Origin: Phenylobacterium sp. Root1290
GTDB lineage: Bacteria; Pseudomonadota; Alphaproteobacteria; Caulobacterales; Caulobacteraceae
Direction of reading: 5' to 3'
Assembly: GCF_001425305.1 (NCBI RefSeq)
Contig: NZ_LMEE01000001.1
Coordinates: forward strand, 988,216-1,052,215
DNA: 64,000 bases
A program made the position numbers and the translations under genes. The notes below the pieces were generated by a model. That model searched no databases and was not told the origin of the DNA. It was given only the letters and a program-made list of their open reading frames with translations. Shown here piece after piece: positions 51,363 through 60,396 of the stretch. Each line of letters starts with the position of its first letter. Position 1 is the first letter of the stretch.

Positions 51363-53717
51363 ATGTCCTCGCCTGAATCATTCGACAACCCGTTCGACGA
51401 CGCCCTGCCCGCTCCGCGTGTCAGCGACCTGGCGCGCGTGCGCGGCCCCGACTACCTGACCGGCCTCAATCCCGAACAGCGGGCGGCCGTTGAAGCCACC
51501 GAAGGTCCGGTGCTGGTGCTGGCCGGCGCCGGCACAGGCAAGACCCGTGTGCTGACCACCCGCCTGGCCCACATCCTGGCCACCGGCCGGGCCAAGCCGT
51601 GGGAACTGCTGGTCGTCACCTTCACCAACAAGGCCGCGCGCGAGATGCGCGAGCGGATCACCCACATCATCGGTCCGGCGGCCGAGGGCCTGCGCTGGCT
51701 GGGCACCTTCCACTCGGTCGCCGCCCAGATTCTGCGTCGCAACGCCGAACTGGTCGGCCTGAAGTCGAACTTCACCATCCTCGACACCGACGACCAGGAA
51801 CGTCTGATCAAGCAGGTTCTGGAAGCCGAGAACATCGACTCCAAGCGCTGGACGCCCAAGGCCCTGGCCGGGATGATCGACCACTGGAAGAACCGCGGCT
51901 GGACGCCCGATCGGGTGCCGCCGTCCGAGGGCGGCGAGTTCGCCAATGGCAAGGGCCCGGCGCTCTACCGGCTGTATCAAGAGCGCATGCGGGTGCTGAA
52001 CGCCTGCGACTTCGGCGACCTGCTGCTGCACAACCTGACCATCTTCATGGCCAATCCCGATGTGCTGGCCGACTTCCACGAACGGTTCAAGTACGTGCTG
52101 GTGGACGAATACCAGGACACCAACGTCGCCCAGTATCTGTGGCTGCGGCTGCTGGCCCAGAAGCGGCAGAACGTCTGCTGCGTCGGCGACGACGACCAGT
52201 CGATCTATGGCTGGCGGGGCGCTGAGGTGGACAACATCCTGCGCTTCGAGCGCGATTTCCCCGGCGCGACGGTGATCCGTCTGGAGCGCAACTATCGCTC
52301 GACGAGCCACATCCTCGCGGCCGCTTCGGGCCTGATCAAGGCCAACAAGGGCCGTCTGGGCAAGACGCTGTGGACCGAACACAACGGCGGCGAGAAGGTC
52401 ATCGTCCGCGGGGTCTGGGACGGCGAGGCCGAGAGCCGACTGATCGCCGAGGAAATCGAGCGCGCCAAGAAGGGCGGGACCGAAAAGGACCCGCGCAAGT
52501 ACCGCGACATCGCCATCCTGGTCCGCGCCTCCTTCCAGATGCGGGCGTTCGAAGAGCGCTTCGTGATGCTGCAGATCCCCTACACGGTGGTCGGCGGCCC
52601 CCGGTTCTTCGAACGGGCCGAGATCCGCGACGCCCACGCCTATCTGCGGCTGATCCAGTCGCCGGACGACGACCTGGCCTTCGAGCGGATCGTCAACGTG
52701 CCCAAGCGCGGCATCGGCGACACCACCGTGCAGAAGCTGCTGCAGATCGCGCGCGTGAACGGCGTGCCGGTCATGCAGGCCGCGCGTGAAGCGGTGCAGA
52801 CCGACGAACTGGCGGCCCGCACGCGCACCGCGCTCTCCAACTTCCTGCGCGACGTCGATCGCTGGCGCGGTCAGGCCCAGGCCATCCACCATTCGCGCCT
52901 GACCGAGCAGGTCCTGGAGGAGAGCGGCTACACCGACGCGCTTCGCCTGGACAAGACGCCGACGGCCCAGACCCGGCTGGAGAACCTGAAGGAGCTCGTC
53001 CAGTCGATGGGGTCCTTCGACACGCTGGAAAGCTATCTCGAGCACGTGTCGTTGGTGATGGACATGGACCGCGGGCCGCAGGCCGATGCTGTCCAGATCA
53101 TGACCTTGCACTCAGCCAAGGGCCTGGAGTTCCCGCTGGTCTTCCTGCCCGGCTGGGAGGAAGGCGTCTTCCCGTCCCAGCGCAGCATGGACGAGAAAGG
53201 GGAGAAGGGGCTCGAGGAGGAACGCCGGCTGGCCTATGTCGGCATCACCCGAGCGCGCGAAGAAGCCCGGATCTCATTCGTCGCCAACCGCCAAGTCTAC
53301 GGCCGCTGGACCAGCCAACTGCCCAGCCGCTTCGTCGACGAACTGCCGCTGGAGAACGTCGAGGCCAGTTCCGAGACCGGCTACTACGGCGGCGGCCCAG
53401 GCATGCAGCAACAGCACGGCAGCCGCTGGGACGAGAGTCCGACCTTCGGCGCGGGCTACTCCAGCCCCGGCTGGAAGCGCGCCCAGGAGCGGAACTTCCG
53501 CGGCAGCCATCCAGGCCGCGGCGCAGTGATCGAAGGCGAAGGCCGGCTGGTGGTGTCGGAATCCTCGGCCGCCAGCGACTTCAAGCGCGGCGAGCGGGTG
53601 TTCCACCAGAAGTTCGGCTACGGCCAGGTGAAGTCGGTGGACGGCAACAAGCTGACCGTCGGCTTCGACAAAGCCGGCGACAAGAAGGTCATCGACAGCT
53701 TCGTGACGAAGGCCTGA
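51363..53717 (+). CDS. uvrD: UvrD/PcrA-family DNA helicase
   Basis: A 784-residue superfamily 1A 3'-5' helicase for excision and mismatch repair. The motifs are in order: Q-motif LNPEQRAAVE, Walker A AGAGTGKT (54-61), motif Ia TFTNKAA, Walker B VDEYQDTN, motif III GDDDQSIYGWRGA, motif IV ERNYRST, motif V LHSAKGLEF and motif VI YVGITRAR. The C-terminal Tudor-like module (GERVFHQKFGYGQVKSVDGNKLTVGFD) contacts RNA polymerase in homologues. The ATG at 51363 has no ribosome binding site, but TACATA ends seven bases before it, so the mRNA may be leaderless. Confidence 0.95.
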   Translation: MSSPESFDNPFDDALPAPRVSDLARVRGPDYLTGLNPEQRAAVEATEGPVLVLAGAGTGKTRVLTTRLAHILATGRAKPWELLVVTFTNKAAREMRERITHIIGPAAEGLRWLGTFHSVAAQILRRNAELVGLKSNFTILDTDDQERLIKQVLEAENIDSKRWTPKALAGMIDHWKNRGWTPDRVPPSEGGEFANGKGPALYRLYQERMRVLNACDFGDLLLHNLTIFMANPDVLADFHERFKYVLVDEYQDTNVAQYLWLRLLAQKRQNVCCVGDDDQSIYGWRGAEVDNILRFERDFPGATVIRLERNYRSTSHILAAASGLIKANKGRLGKTLWTEHNGGEKVIVRGVWDGEAESRLIAEEIERAKKGGTEKDPRKYRDIAILVRASFQMRAFEERFVMLQIPYTVVGGPRFFERAEIRDAHAYLRLIQSPDDDLAFERIVNVPKRGIGDTTVQKLLQIARVNGVPVMQAAREAVQTDELAARTRTALSNFLRDVDRWRGQAQAIHHSRLTEQVLEESGYTDALRLDKTPTAQTRLENLKELVQSMGSFDTLESYLEHVSLVMDMDRGPQADAVQIMTLHSAKGLEFPLVFLPGWEEGVFPSQRSMDEKGEKGLEEERRLAYVGITRAREEARISFVANRQVYGRWTSQLPSRFVDELPLENVEASSETGYYGGGPGMQQQHGSRWDESPTFGAGYSSPGWKRAQERNFRGSHPGRGAVIEGEGRLVVSESSAASDFKRGERVFHQKFGYGQVKSVDGNKLTVGFDKAGDKKVIDSFVTKA

Positions 53718-53742
53718 GGACGTGGGCGGCTTGCCGCCGTCC
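53718..53742 (+). terminator. Hairpin after uvrD
   Basis: GGCGGC-TT-GCCGCC, extended by GGAC/GTCC across a small bulge, starts right after the uvrD stop. A T-rich stretch follows about 15 bases later. A plausible terminator. Confidence 0.45.
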
Positions 53743-53788
53743 CCGCCCTGCTTCAGGTTGTTTCCCAACAATCGCTGGGAGAGCCGAA

Positions 53789-54691
53789 ATGCCGACGATC
53801 ACCGCCAACGGGATTCCGTTGTACTATGAGGACCACGGCCCGGCGGACGGCGACGTCATCCTGTTGATCATGGGGCTGGGCGCACAGATGACGCGCTGGC
53901 CGCTCGGCTTCATCGAACTGTTGACCGCGGGCGGCCGCCGCGTGGTGGCCTACGACAACCGCGACTGTGGACTGTCCCACAAGTTCGACGAGGCGGGACC
54001 AGCGGACATGCCGGCGCTTTATGCGTCGCTGATGAAGGGCGAAAAGCCCAACGCGCCCTACCTGGTGTCGGACATGGCGAACGACGCCGTGGGTCTGCTG
54101 GACGCGCTCGGCGTCAAGAAGGCCCACATCGTCGGCGCCTCGATGGGCGGGATGATCGCCCAGATGGTCGCTGCCGAGCATCCCGAGCGGGTGTTGTCGC
54201 TGACCTCGGTCATGTCGACCACCGGCAATCCCGCCGTGCCGCCGGCCTCGCCCGAGGCGTCGAAGCGGCTTACCGGCGTGGCCCCGAACCCCAAGGCCGA
54301 TATCGACGCATTCCTCGACTACGGCTTGGCCAGCGCCAAGGTGATCGGCAGCCCCGGCTATCCGGTCGATGACGCCGATCAGCGTGCGCAGCTGCTCTCG
54401 GACTATGAACGCGCCTTCTATCCGGTCGGCACGTCGCGCCAGATGGCGGCCATCGTCGCCAGCGGCGATCGCCGCGCAGCACTGGCGAAGATCACCGCGC
54501 CCACCGTGGTCATCCACGGCGCGGACGACCCGCTGGTGCCGGTGCAAGGCGGCGAGGACACCGCCGCGACGATCCCGGGCGCGGAACTGCACATCATCCC
54601 AGGCATGGGCCACAACCTGCCCAAGGCGCTGTGGAAGCAGGTGGCCGACCTGATCGAGCATGCCACCCGCCGCGCGAGCGTCAGCGCCTAG
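53789..54691 (+). CDS. Alpha/beta hydrolase (RdmC/methylesterase-like)
   Basis: A 300-residue serine hydrolase. The nucleophile elbow is GAS118MGG, the oxyanion region is LLIMGLGAQMTRWP, and the base His lies in IPGMGHNLP near residue 275; the acid is in GADDPLVP. The DNRDCGLSHKFDEAG segment resembles the aclacinomycin methylesterase-like group. The physiological substrate is unknown. GGGAGAG precedes the ATG. It ends three bases from the convergent DUF7662-type gene. Confidence 0.88.
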   Translation: MPTITANGIPLYYEDHGPADGDVILLIMGLGAQMTRWPLGFIELLTAGGRRVVAYDNRDCGLSHKFDEAGPADMPALYASLMKGEKPNAPYLVSDMANDAVGLLDALGVKKAHIVGASMGGMIAQMVAAEHPERVLSLTSVMSTTGNPAVPPASPEASKRLTGVAPNPKADIDAFLDYGLASAKVIGSPGYPVDDADQRAQLLSDYERAFYPVGTSRQMAAIVASGDRRAALAKITAPTVVIHGADDPLVPVQGGEDTAATIPGAELHIIPGMGHNLPKALWKQVADLIEHATRRASVSA

Positions 54692-54694
54692 GGA

Positions 54695-55093
54695 TCATGT
54701 CGACTTGCGGCCGCCAATCACCTTGGCGGCCAGCAGGCCCAGCCCCGCCAGCACGGCGATGGCGCCGCCGACCGCCGCGGCGATGCCCGCGGTTTGGCGG
54801 ACGTGCGCCTGGGTGGAGGCGGTCTCGGCTGCAGCCTTCAGGGCCGGAGGCTGCACCTCGTGGGCGACGGTGCGCTTGAACGAGACCATGCCTTCGCCCA
54901 CCGCGGAGACGCGCCATCCGTGATCGAGCCACGACTTCTGGTGAGGCTTGTCAGCGCCGATCCACCAGGCCGGCTGGCGCGCGGCCTTGGGCAGGGACGC
55001 GCCCAGCACCATCTCGATCTCTGCAAAGCTGGCGCGCCAGTCGTCCTCGGCGCGTTGGGCGAGATGATCCGAGAGGGGGCTGTACTTGCTCAT
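54695..55093 (-). CDS. Hypothetical protein: DUF7662-like domain plus C-terminal membrane helix
   Basis: A 132-residue protein. Residues 1-70 fit a small domain found across bacteria: KYSPLSDHLAQ at the start, then FAEIEMVLGASLPKAARQPAWWIG and a HxxxWLDHGWRVSAVG ending in a VSFKR strand. In other genomes this unit usually stands alone and may bind nucleic acid. Here a helix (about 100-128, AGIAAAVGGAIAVLAGLGLLAAKVIGG) adds a membrane anchor, which is unusual. GAGG lies ahead of the ATG at 55093. The gene is divergent from prmA. Confidence 0.7.
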   Translation of the reverse strand: MSKYSPLSDHLAQRAEDDWRASFAEIEMVLGASLPKAARQPAWWIGADKPHQKSWLDHGWRVSAVGEGMVSFKRTVAHEVQPPALKAAAETASTQAHVRQTAGIAAAVGGAIAVLAGLGLLAAKVIGGRKST

Positions 55094-55206
55094 GGGCGAA
55101 ACCTCGTCACTGGAAAGCCCATGATGGCACGCTGGGGCGCGGAAGTGAAAACACGGGCGCGCCATGCCCCCTCGCCTTTCGCGCGCCCAGCCTCTAAAGG
55201 GCGCGC

Positions 55207-56073
55207 ATGAGCCAAGACGCTGTTCAGATCATCTCCCGCGGTCCCCGCGCCATTGCCGAAGCCGCCGCCGAAGCGATCGACGCCAATCCGCTGCTCGAAG
55301 GGGCGACCTACTCGATCCTCGAGGAGGACGAGGACCGCAACGTCTGGCGGATCGACGCCTTCCCGACCACGACCGAAGAGGCCGACGGCCTGGTCGAGGC
55401 GCTGGCCGCCTATCCGGAGCTGAAGACCGTCGTCGAGAAGCTGGCCGACGCCGACTGGCTGGCCATGGCCCTGTCAGGTCTGCCGCCGGTGCGCGCTGGG
55501 CGGTTCTTCGTGTTCGGCGCCCACGACAAGGGCCGCGCCCCGACCAACGCCGTGAACCTGCGCATCGAGGCCGGCGCTGCGTTCGGCACCGGCCACCACG
55601 GCACCACCGTCGGCTGCCTGATCGCGTACAACGACCTGATCAAGTCGCGTCGCTTCGACAAGGTCCTGGACGTGGGCGCCGGGACCGGCGTCCTGGCCAT
55701 CGCCGCAGCGCTGACCGGCAGCAAACTCGCGGTTGGCACCGACATCGACGGCCCGTCGGTGCGCATCTCCAACGAGAACGCCAAGCTCAACAAGTCGACC
55801 GCGCGCTTCGTGCACGCCTCCGGCCTCGGGCACCGACTGGTGGCGAAGGCCGCGCCCTACGATCTGGTGTTCGCCAACATTCTGGCGCCGCCGCTGGTGG
55901 CGCTGTCGCAGGACATCAAATCCGCGCTGAAGCCGGGCGGCTTCGCGATCCTTTCGGGCCTGCTGCGCACCCAGGAGCGCCGGGTGCTGGCCGCCTACCT
56001 GTCCAAGGGTTTCCGCTTGCATCGCCGCATCCACCGCGACGCCTGGGCGACGCTGGTCCTGCGCCGGGCCTAG
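55207..56073 (+). CDS. prmA: Ribosomal protein L11 methyltransferase
   Basis: A 288-residue SAM-dependent enzyme that trimethylates lysines of ribosomal protein L11. An N-terminal substrate domain (about 1-110) is followed by the Rossmann domain with [10 protein letters not shown] (about 122-131), [16 protein letters not shown] (motif I), [19 protein letters not shown] and [16 protein letters not shown]. The length is that of Caulobacter PrmA. The FGTGHHGTT motif has His where many proteins read THPTT, a variant seen in alphaproteobacteria. It is divergent from the DUF7662-type gene across 113 bases. Confidence 0.93.
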   Translation: MSQDAVQIISRGPRAIAEAAAEAIDANPLLEGATYSILEEDEDRNVWRIDAFPTTTEEADGLVEALAAYPELKTVVEKLADADWLAMALSGLPPVRAGRFFVFGAHDKGRAPTNAVNLRIEAGAAFGTGHHGTTVGCLIAYNDLIKSRRFDKVLDVGAGTGVLAIAAALTGSKLAVGTDIDGPSVRISNENAKLNKSTARFVHASGLGHRLVAKAAPYDLVFANILAPPLVALSQDIKSALKPGGFAILSGLLRTQERRVLAAYLSKGFRLHRRIHRDAWATLVLRRA

Positions 56074-56114
56074 CCGGCGCCGAGGTCCAAAGGCCTCGGG
56101 CGCCGGGCCGCCGG

Positions 56115-56681
56115 TCAGGCAGCGTCAGCGCGCGACGCCCACTCCTGCGCGAGCAGGCCGTAGACGTGGGTGTCGCGCCAGCCGCCATCGCGGGCCGGCT
56201 GGTTCCGCCGCAGGGTGCCTTCCCGCCGCATGCCAAGCTTTTCCATGATGGCGTAGGAGCCGGCGTTGCGGGTGTCGCAGGTCGCCCAGAGCCTGTGCAC
56301 GCCGAGCGCGTCGAACGCATGGGCCGTGATGGCGTGCGCGGCCTCGTACCCATAGCCCTGACGCCACCAGGCGCTGCCGTAGCTGTAGCCGATGTCAGCG
56401 TTGCGGTGTGGCCAGAGCCCCAGCCGGATCGAGCCGATCACGGTTCCGGTTTCGAGGTGCTGCACGGCCAGACCGACGTGCACGCGCGGCGAGACGCTCG
56501 CACGCTCGATTTCCTCACCCAGAAAGATCCTGGTCTGTTCGCGAGTATTCGGACCCCAGTCCATGTAGCGGACGGTTGCGTCGTCGCTGGCGTAGACGTG
56601 GACATCATCCTCGTCCGCAGGCGTGAACTCCCGCAGCAAGAGGCGTGGCGTCCGGAGGCTGTAAGGTGGTGTCTGGTCCAT
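56115..56681 (-). CDS. GNAT acetyltransferase (RimJ/RimL type)
   Basis: A 188-residue acetyltransferase of the RimJ/RimL group, opening with TPRLLLREFTPADEDDVHVYA. The acetyl-CoA region is in WWRQGYGYEAAHAITAHAFDALGVHRLWATCDTRNAGSYAIMEKLGMRREGTLRRN, with the N-terminal residue-binding RxxGxG replaced by RQGYGY. Targets may be protein N-termini, aminoglycosides or small amines. It stands between prmA (convergent) and a 203-base gap containing a strong hairpin. Confidence 0.9.
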   Translation of the reverse strand: MDQTPPYSLRTPRLLLREFTPADEDDVHVYASDDATVRYMDWGPNTREQTRIFLGEEIERASVSPRVHVGLAVQHLETGTVIGSIRLGLWPHRNADIGYSYGSAWWRQGYGYEAAHAITAHAFDALGVHRLWATCDTRNAGSYAIMEKLGMRREGTLRRNQPARDGGWRDTHVYGLLAQEWASRADAA

Positions 56682-56736
56682 GGGAGCTTCCCTTTCGAGG
56701 GCTGATAGCCGTCGGCGGGGCTCGAATGCGTCGTCA

Positions 56737-56762
56737 TCGACCCTGCCGCGCGGCGGGGTCGA
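56737..56762. repeat. Strong 26-base imperfect palindrome
   Basis: A near-perfect 26-base inverted repeat with arms TCGACCCTGCCG and CGGCGGGGTCGA; the single mismatched pair becomes a G-U wobble in RNA. It lies 123 bases past the GIY-YIG stop and 56 bases before the GNAT start. It may terminate the GIY-YIG transcript. A weaker repeat, GCATA-N7-TATGC (56852-56868, approximate), lies closer to the GIY-YIG stop. Confidence 0.4.
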
Positions 56763-56884
56763 CGTGGGTCTAAGGTGTGGCGATCAGCCCACGCGAAGAC
56801 ACACGGCCCCAATGGGACCGCAGGAATTCGAGAGGGCGATTGCGTGACGCATAGCGATGTTATGCAGGACGCCTTGGCGGCCGT

Positions 56885-57229
56885 CTAGATCGCCGAGCGG
56901 GCGTGGAGTTGCTCGCGCCAATGACGCTCCCGCGACTTCAGCCAAGTGTCGCGGCCGATTGGACCGAGCTCTTCGTCCTCAAGCTGCTCCAGGATCACGA
57001 ATTCGAAGCCTGGCTCCCCGCCCGCTGCGTTCCACGCCGCCTGCAGGTCCTTGTTGCGATGGCTGCCGAGCCGCAGGCCAAACAGCGAAGAGTTGCGCTG
57101 TCCGTCGAGGTTGCGCGACGCGCCCACCCAGGCCTGTCCAGACGTCAGGCAGCGCAGGGCGAAGATCCCGATCGGGACCTTGCGTTCCTTGTACTGGCGG
57201 ATGGCCTCGCGGCGGTTGCTCTTGTCCAT
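56885..57229 (-). CDS. GIY-YIG nuclease-family protein
   Basis: A 114-residue single-domain protein of the small GIY-YIG group. The first motif reads GIFALRC and the second is VGASRNLDGQRN, with Arg in FGLRLGSHRNKDLQAAWN and a Glu in FVILEQLEDEE. The YIG element is degenerate (WVGAS), as in many free-standing relatives, so nuclease activity is not certain. The ATG at 57229 is preferred over a TTG nine bases upstream. An AT-rich element lies in the short divergent gap before the MFS gene. Confidence 0.82.
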   Translation of the reverse strand: MDKSNRREAIRQYKERKVPIGIFALRCLTSGQAWVGASRNLDGQRNSSLFGLRLGSHRNKDLQAAWNAAGGEPGFEFVILEQLEDEELGPIGRDTWLKSRERHWREQLHARSAI

Positions 57230-57262
57230 ACCGATCAAATGGCCGGCCCGGGACGCCGAGTC

Positions 57263-57285
57263 AATTATATCCGGGTAAATTATTT
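57263..57285. promoter_or_regulatory. AT-rich element between GIY-YIG and MFS genes
   Basis: AATTAT occurs twice around a TCCGGGTA centre, in a 23-base stretch that is far more AT-rich than its surroundings. It lies 34 bases before the GIY-YIG start and 54 before the MFS start. Promoter or operator for one or both genes. Confidence 0.35.
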
Positions 57286-57338
57286 GGGCGGTCAGAGGCG
57301 CCGACTCCCCTTAGGCCTCGGAGCGAAGGAGGCCGGGC

Positions 57339-58511
57339 ATGCAGGCGCCAGCCATCACTCCCCGCCGCGCGGTCTGGACCTTGGGCGTCACGCAGCTGAT
57401 CGGCTACGGCTGCACCAGCTATCTGCCCGCCACCCTGGCGAAGGCGCAGGCGAGCTCACTCGGCGTTTCCACAGCCTTCGTCTTCGGAGCCTTCTCAGGC
57501 GGCCTGCTGCTCTCAGCGCTGCTCGGCCCAATGGCCGGGCGCGCTGTGGACCGCCACGGGGCGCGGCGTCCGCTGGCGATCGGCAGCCTGGTGCTCACGC
57601 TCGCGCTCGTCGGCATGGCCATGGCTCAGGACGGCCGGCAATTGGCCCTGGCCTGGGTGGTCCTGGGCGCTGGCATGGCGCTGGCGCTCTACGACATCGC
57701 CTTCGCCGGTCTGGTCGGCTGGTTCGGACAGGACGCCCGCCGCTCGATCACCGGCGTGACTCTGATCGCCGGCTTCGCCAGCACCATCGCCTGGCCGCTC
57801 TCGGCCTGGATGGAGAGCGCCTATGGCTGGCGCGCCACGGCGCTCTTTTGGGCCGCGGCCAACCTGCTGATCGCCCTCCCCCTTCACCTGACCCTGCCGC
57901 GGCCGGTGCGTCTGGCAAGCAAGGGCCATGTGCAGGCCCAAGAAGAGGACGAGCCGCCCGTTCCCGGCATGGCCCTGAAGATGGTCCTGCTGGCCGCCGC
58001 CCTGGCGGTCATGGCCGGGGTCGGATCAGTGATGGCGGCTCATCTTCCGCCGCTGCTGATGGGCCTGGGCGCCGGCGCCGCGGCCGCCATCGCCGCCGGG
58101 ATGCTGGTCGGCCCGGCCCAGGTGGCGGCGCGGCTGGCGGAGTTCGCCCTGGTGCGCCGGATCCATCCGCTGGTTTCGGCGCGAGCTGCGGTGGCCATGT
58201 TCCCGGCGGGCGCGCTGCTGTTGCTAGCCCTGGGCCCGCTGGCGGCGGCGCCCTTCGCGATCCTCTACGGCGCCGGCAACGGCCTCTTCACGATCGTACG
58301 CGGCACCCTGCCTCTGGTGCTGTTCGGCAGCCGAAACTACGGCGGCCGGCTGGGCGCCTTGAGCGTGCCCTCGCGGCTGGTCGGGGCCGCCGCGCCGCTG
58401 ATCTTCGCGCTCGGTGTGGAGCGCTCGCCGCAGATGTCGCTGTGGGTGCTGATCATCGCCTGCCTGGGCGCGTTGGGCTGCCTCTTCGTCCTGCGCAAAC
58501 CCACGGCCTAG
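57339..58511 (+). CDS. MFS transporter
   Basis: A 390-residue transporter with about twelve helices. The N-terminal LGVTQLIGYGCTSYLPATLAKAQASSLGVS and motif A GPMAGRAVDRHGARRPLAIG are visible, and the centre loop (about 198-215) is short and acidic (QEEDEPPVPG). It resembles a group of uncharacterised proteobacterial permeases. No substrate can be proposed. It is divergent from the GIY-YIG gene and followed by pepP after 37 bases. Confidence 0.9.
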   Translation: MQAPAITPRRAVWTLGVTQLIGYGCTSYLPATLAKAQASSLGVSTAFVFGAFSGGLLLSALLGPMAGRAVDRHGARRPLAIGSLVLTLALVGMAMAQDGRQLALAWVVLGAGMALALYDIAFAGLVGWFGQDARRSITGVTLIAGFASTIAWPLSAWMESAYGWRATALFWAAANLLIALPLHLTLPRPVRLASKGHVQAQEEDEPPVPGMALKMVLLAAALAVMAGVGSVMAAHLPPLLMGLGAGAAAAIAAGMLVGPAQVAARLAEFALVRRIHPLVSARAAVAMFPAGALLLLALGPLAAAPFAILYGAGNGLFTIVRGTLPLVLFGSRNYGGRLGALSVPSRLVGAAAPLIFALGVERSPQMSLWVLIIACLGALGCLFVLRKPTA

Positions 58512-58548
58512 GGTGGCGCAGGGGCTGCGGCGGGACTAAGTTCGCGCC

Positions 58549-60366
58549 ATGCGTCAGACCTTTGATGAAACCACCGATCCTTCCTTCGGCCCGAAGCACG
58601 TCCCCCTGATCCGCGCGGCCATGAAGGCGCAAGGGTTGGACGGCTTCCTGGTGCCCCACGAGGACGAACACCAGAACGAGTACCTGCCCGAGGCCAACGA
58701 CCGGCTGGGCTGGGCGACCGGCTTCACCGGTTCGGCAGGCGCCGCGGTGATCCTCGCCGACAAGGCCGCGATCTTCGTGGACGGCCGCTACACCCTGCAG
58801 GTCCGCGATCAGGTCGACGCCGACGTCTTTGAAATCCGCGATCTCGTGGAGGGCGGCGTCCCGGCCTATCTGGAGACCGCTACGGGCAAGGGCCAGCTCA
58901 TCGGCTACGATCCGCGCCTGCATTCGCCCGATGCGCTGGAGCGCCTGAAGGCCGCCGCCGCCAAGGCCGGCGCGGCGCTGAAGCCCGTCGCCGCCAACCC
59001 CCTGGATGAAGCCTGGGGCGCCGCCCGGCCGTCCCAGCCCACCGCGCCGGTCGTGCCGCACGCCCTGATACATGCGGGCGAGGAATCCTCGGCCAAGCGC
59101 AACCGCATCGGCCAGGCCCTGGCCGGCAAGAACGCCGACGCCACGGTGCTGACCGCGCCGTCGTCCATCGCGTGGCTGTTCAATGTCCGCGGCGGCGACG
59201 TCATCCGCTCGCCCCTGCCGCTGGGCCAGGCGATCCTGAACAAGGATGGATCGGCGCGCCTGTTCCTCGATCCCGTGAAGGTCTCGCCAGAGCTGCGTGC
59301 GTGGTTGGGCAACGAAGTGGCCTTGGAGACGCCGGACGACCTGCCCGCGGCCCTCGCCGACCTGAAGGGCAAGCGCGTGTTGATCGATCCGGGCCAATCC
59401 TCGGCCTGGTACTTCGACACCCTGCTCAAGGCCGGCGCCGAGGTCGTGCGCGGCGAAGATCCCTGCGCCTTGCCCCGCGCCTGCAAGAACCCGGTCGAGA
59501 TCGCCGGCACGCGTGAGGCCCATGCTCGCGACGGCGTCGCCGTCACCCGCTTCCTGCATTGGGTCGCTACCGAGGGCCAAAGCCGCACCGTGGACGAGGT
59601 CGAGGTGGTCACCCGCCTGGAAGGATTCCGCCAGGACACCGGCGCGCTGAAGGACCTCTCGTTCGACACCATCGCCGGCGCGGCCTCGAACGGCGCCATC
59701 GTCCACTATCGGCCGACGACGCGCCTCAACAAGCAGGCCGAGAAGGGCTCACTGCTGCTCGTCGATTCCGGGGCCCAATACCTGGACGGCACCACCGACA
59801 TCACCCGCACCGTCGCGATCGGCGAGCCGAGCCAGGAGATGCGCGAGCGCTTCACCCTGGTGCTGAAGGGCCACCTGGCGCTGGCGGTGATCCGTTTCCC
59901 CGCCGGGACCACCGGCTCGGCGCTGGACGTGCTGGCGCGCGCGCCGCTCTGGAACCTCGGCCTCGACTACGACCACGGCACCGGGCACGGCGTGGGCTCG
60001 TATCTGGGCGTGCATGAAGGTCCGCAGCGGATCTCCAAGCTGCCGAACTTCGTGGCGCTGCGGCCTGGCATGATCCTCTCGAACGAGCCCGGCTACTACA
60101 AGGAAGGCGCCTACGGCATCCGCATCGAAAACCTGCAGTTCGTCACCGAGCCCGCGCCTATTCCCGGCGGCGAGCGCGAGATGCTGGGCTTCGAGACCCT
60201 CACCCTGGCGCCGATGGATCGCCGCCTGATCGTGGTGGAGATGCTGACGGCGCAGGAGCGCGCGCAGATGGACGCTTACCATGCGCGGGTGCTCGAGGTG
60301 GTCGGCCCGCGGGTCGAGCAGCCGGACGTGCGCGCCTGGCTGGAAGCGGCCTGCGCGCCGCTTTAG
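58549..60366 (+). CDS. pepP: Xaa-Pro aminopeptidase (M24B, aminopeptidase P family)
   Basis: A 605-residue three-domain enzyme of the long aminopeptidase P type that removes residues before proline in peptides. Two creatinase-like N-terminal domains (about 1-310) precede the M24 pita-bread domain. The metal ligands are in LLLVDSGAQYLDGTTDITRT (two Asp), GTGHGVGSYLGVHEGP (His), NEPGYY (Glu) and IRIENLQFV (Glu), all present. The C-terminal extension after about 520 is characteristic of the XPNPEP1-like branch. It is likely cytosolic. Confidence 0.93.
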   Translation: MRQTFDETTDPSFGPKHVPLIRAAMKAQGLDGFLVPHEDEHQNEYLPEANDRLGWATGFTGSAGAAVILADKAAIFVDGRYTLQVRDQVDADVFEIRDLVEGGVPAYLETATGKGQLIGYDPRLHSPDALERLKAAAAKAGAALKPVAANPLDEAWGAARPSQPTAPVVPHALIHAGEESSAKRNRIGQALAGKNADATVLTAPSSIAWLFNVRGGDVIRSPLPLGQAILNKDGSARLFLDPVKVSPELRAWLGNEVALETPDDLPAALADLKGKRVLIDPGQSSAWYFDTLLKAGAEVVRGEDPCALPRACKNPVEIAGTREAHARDGVAVTRFLHWVATEGQSRTVDEVEVVTRLEGFRQDTGALKDLSFDTIAGAASNGAIVHYRPTTRLNKQAEKGSLLLVDSGAQYLDGTTDITRTVAIGEPSQEMRERFTLVLKGHLALAVIRFPAGTTGSALDVLARAPLWNLGLDYDHGTGHGVGSYLGVHEGPQRISKLPNFVALRPGMILSNEPGYYKEGAYGIRIENLQFVTEPAPIPGGEREMLGFETLTLAPMDRRLIVVEMLTAQERAQMDAYHARVLEVVGPRVEQPDVRAWLEAACAPL

Positions 60367-60396
60367 CGCTTACGGGAGCGTCGCGAGGCGCTCCTG

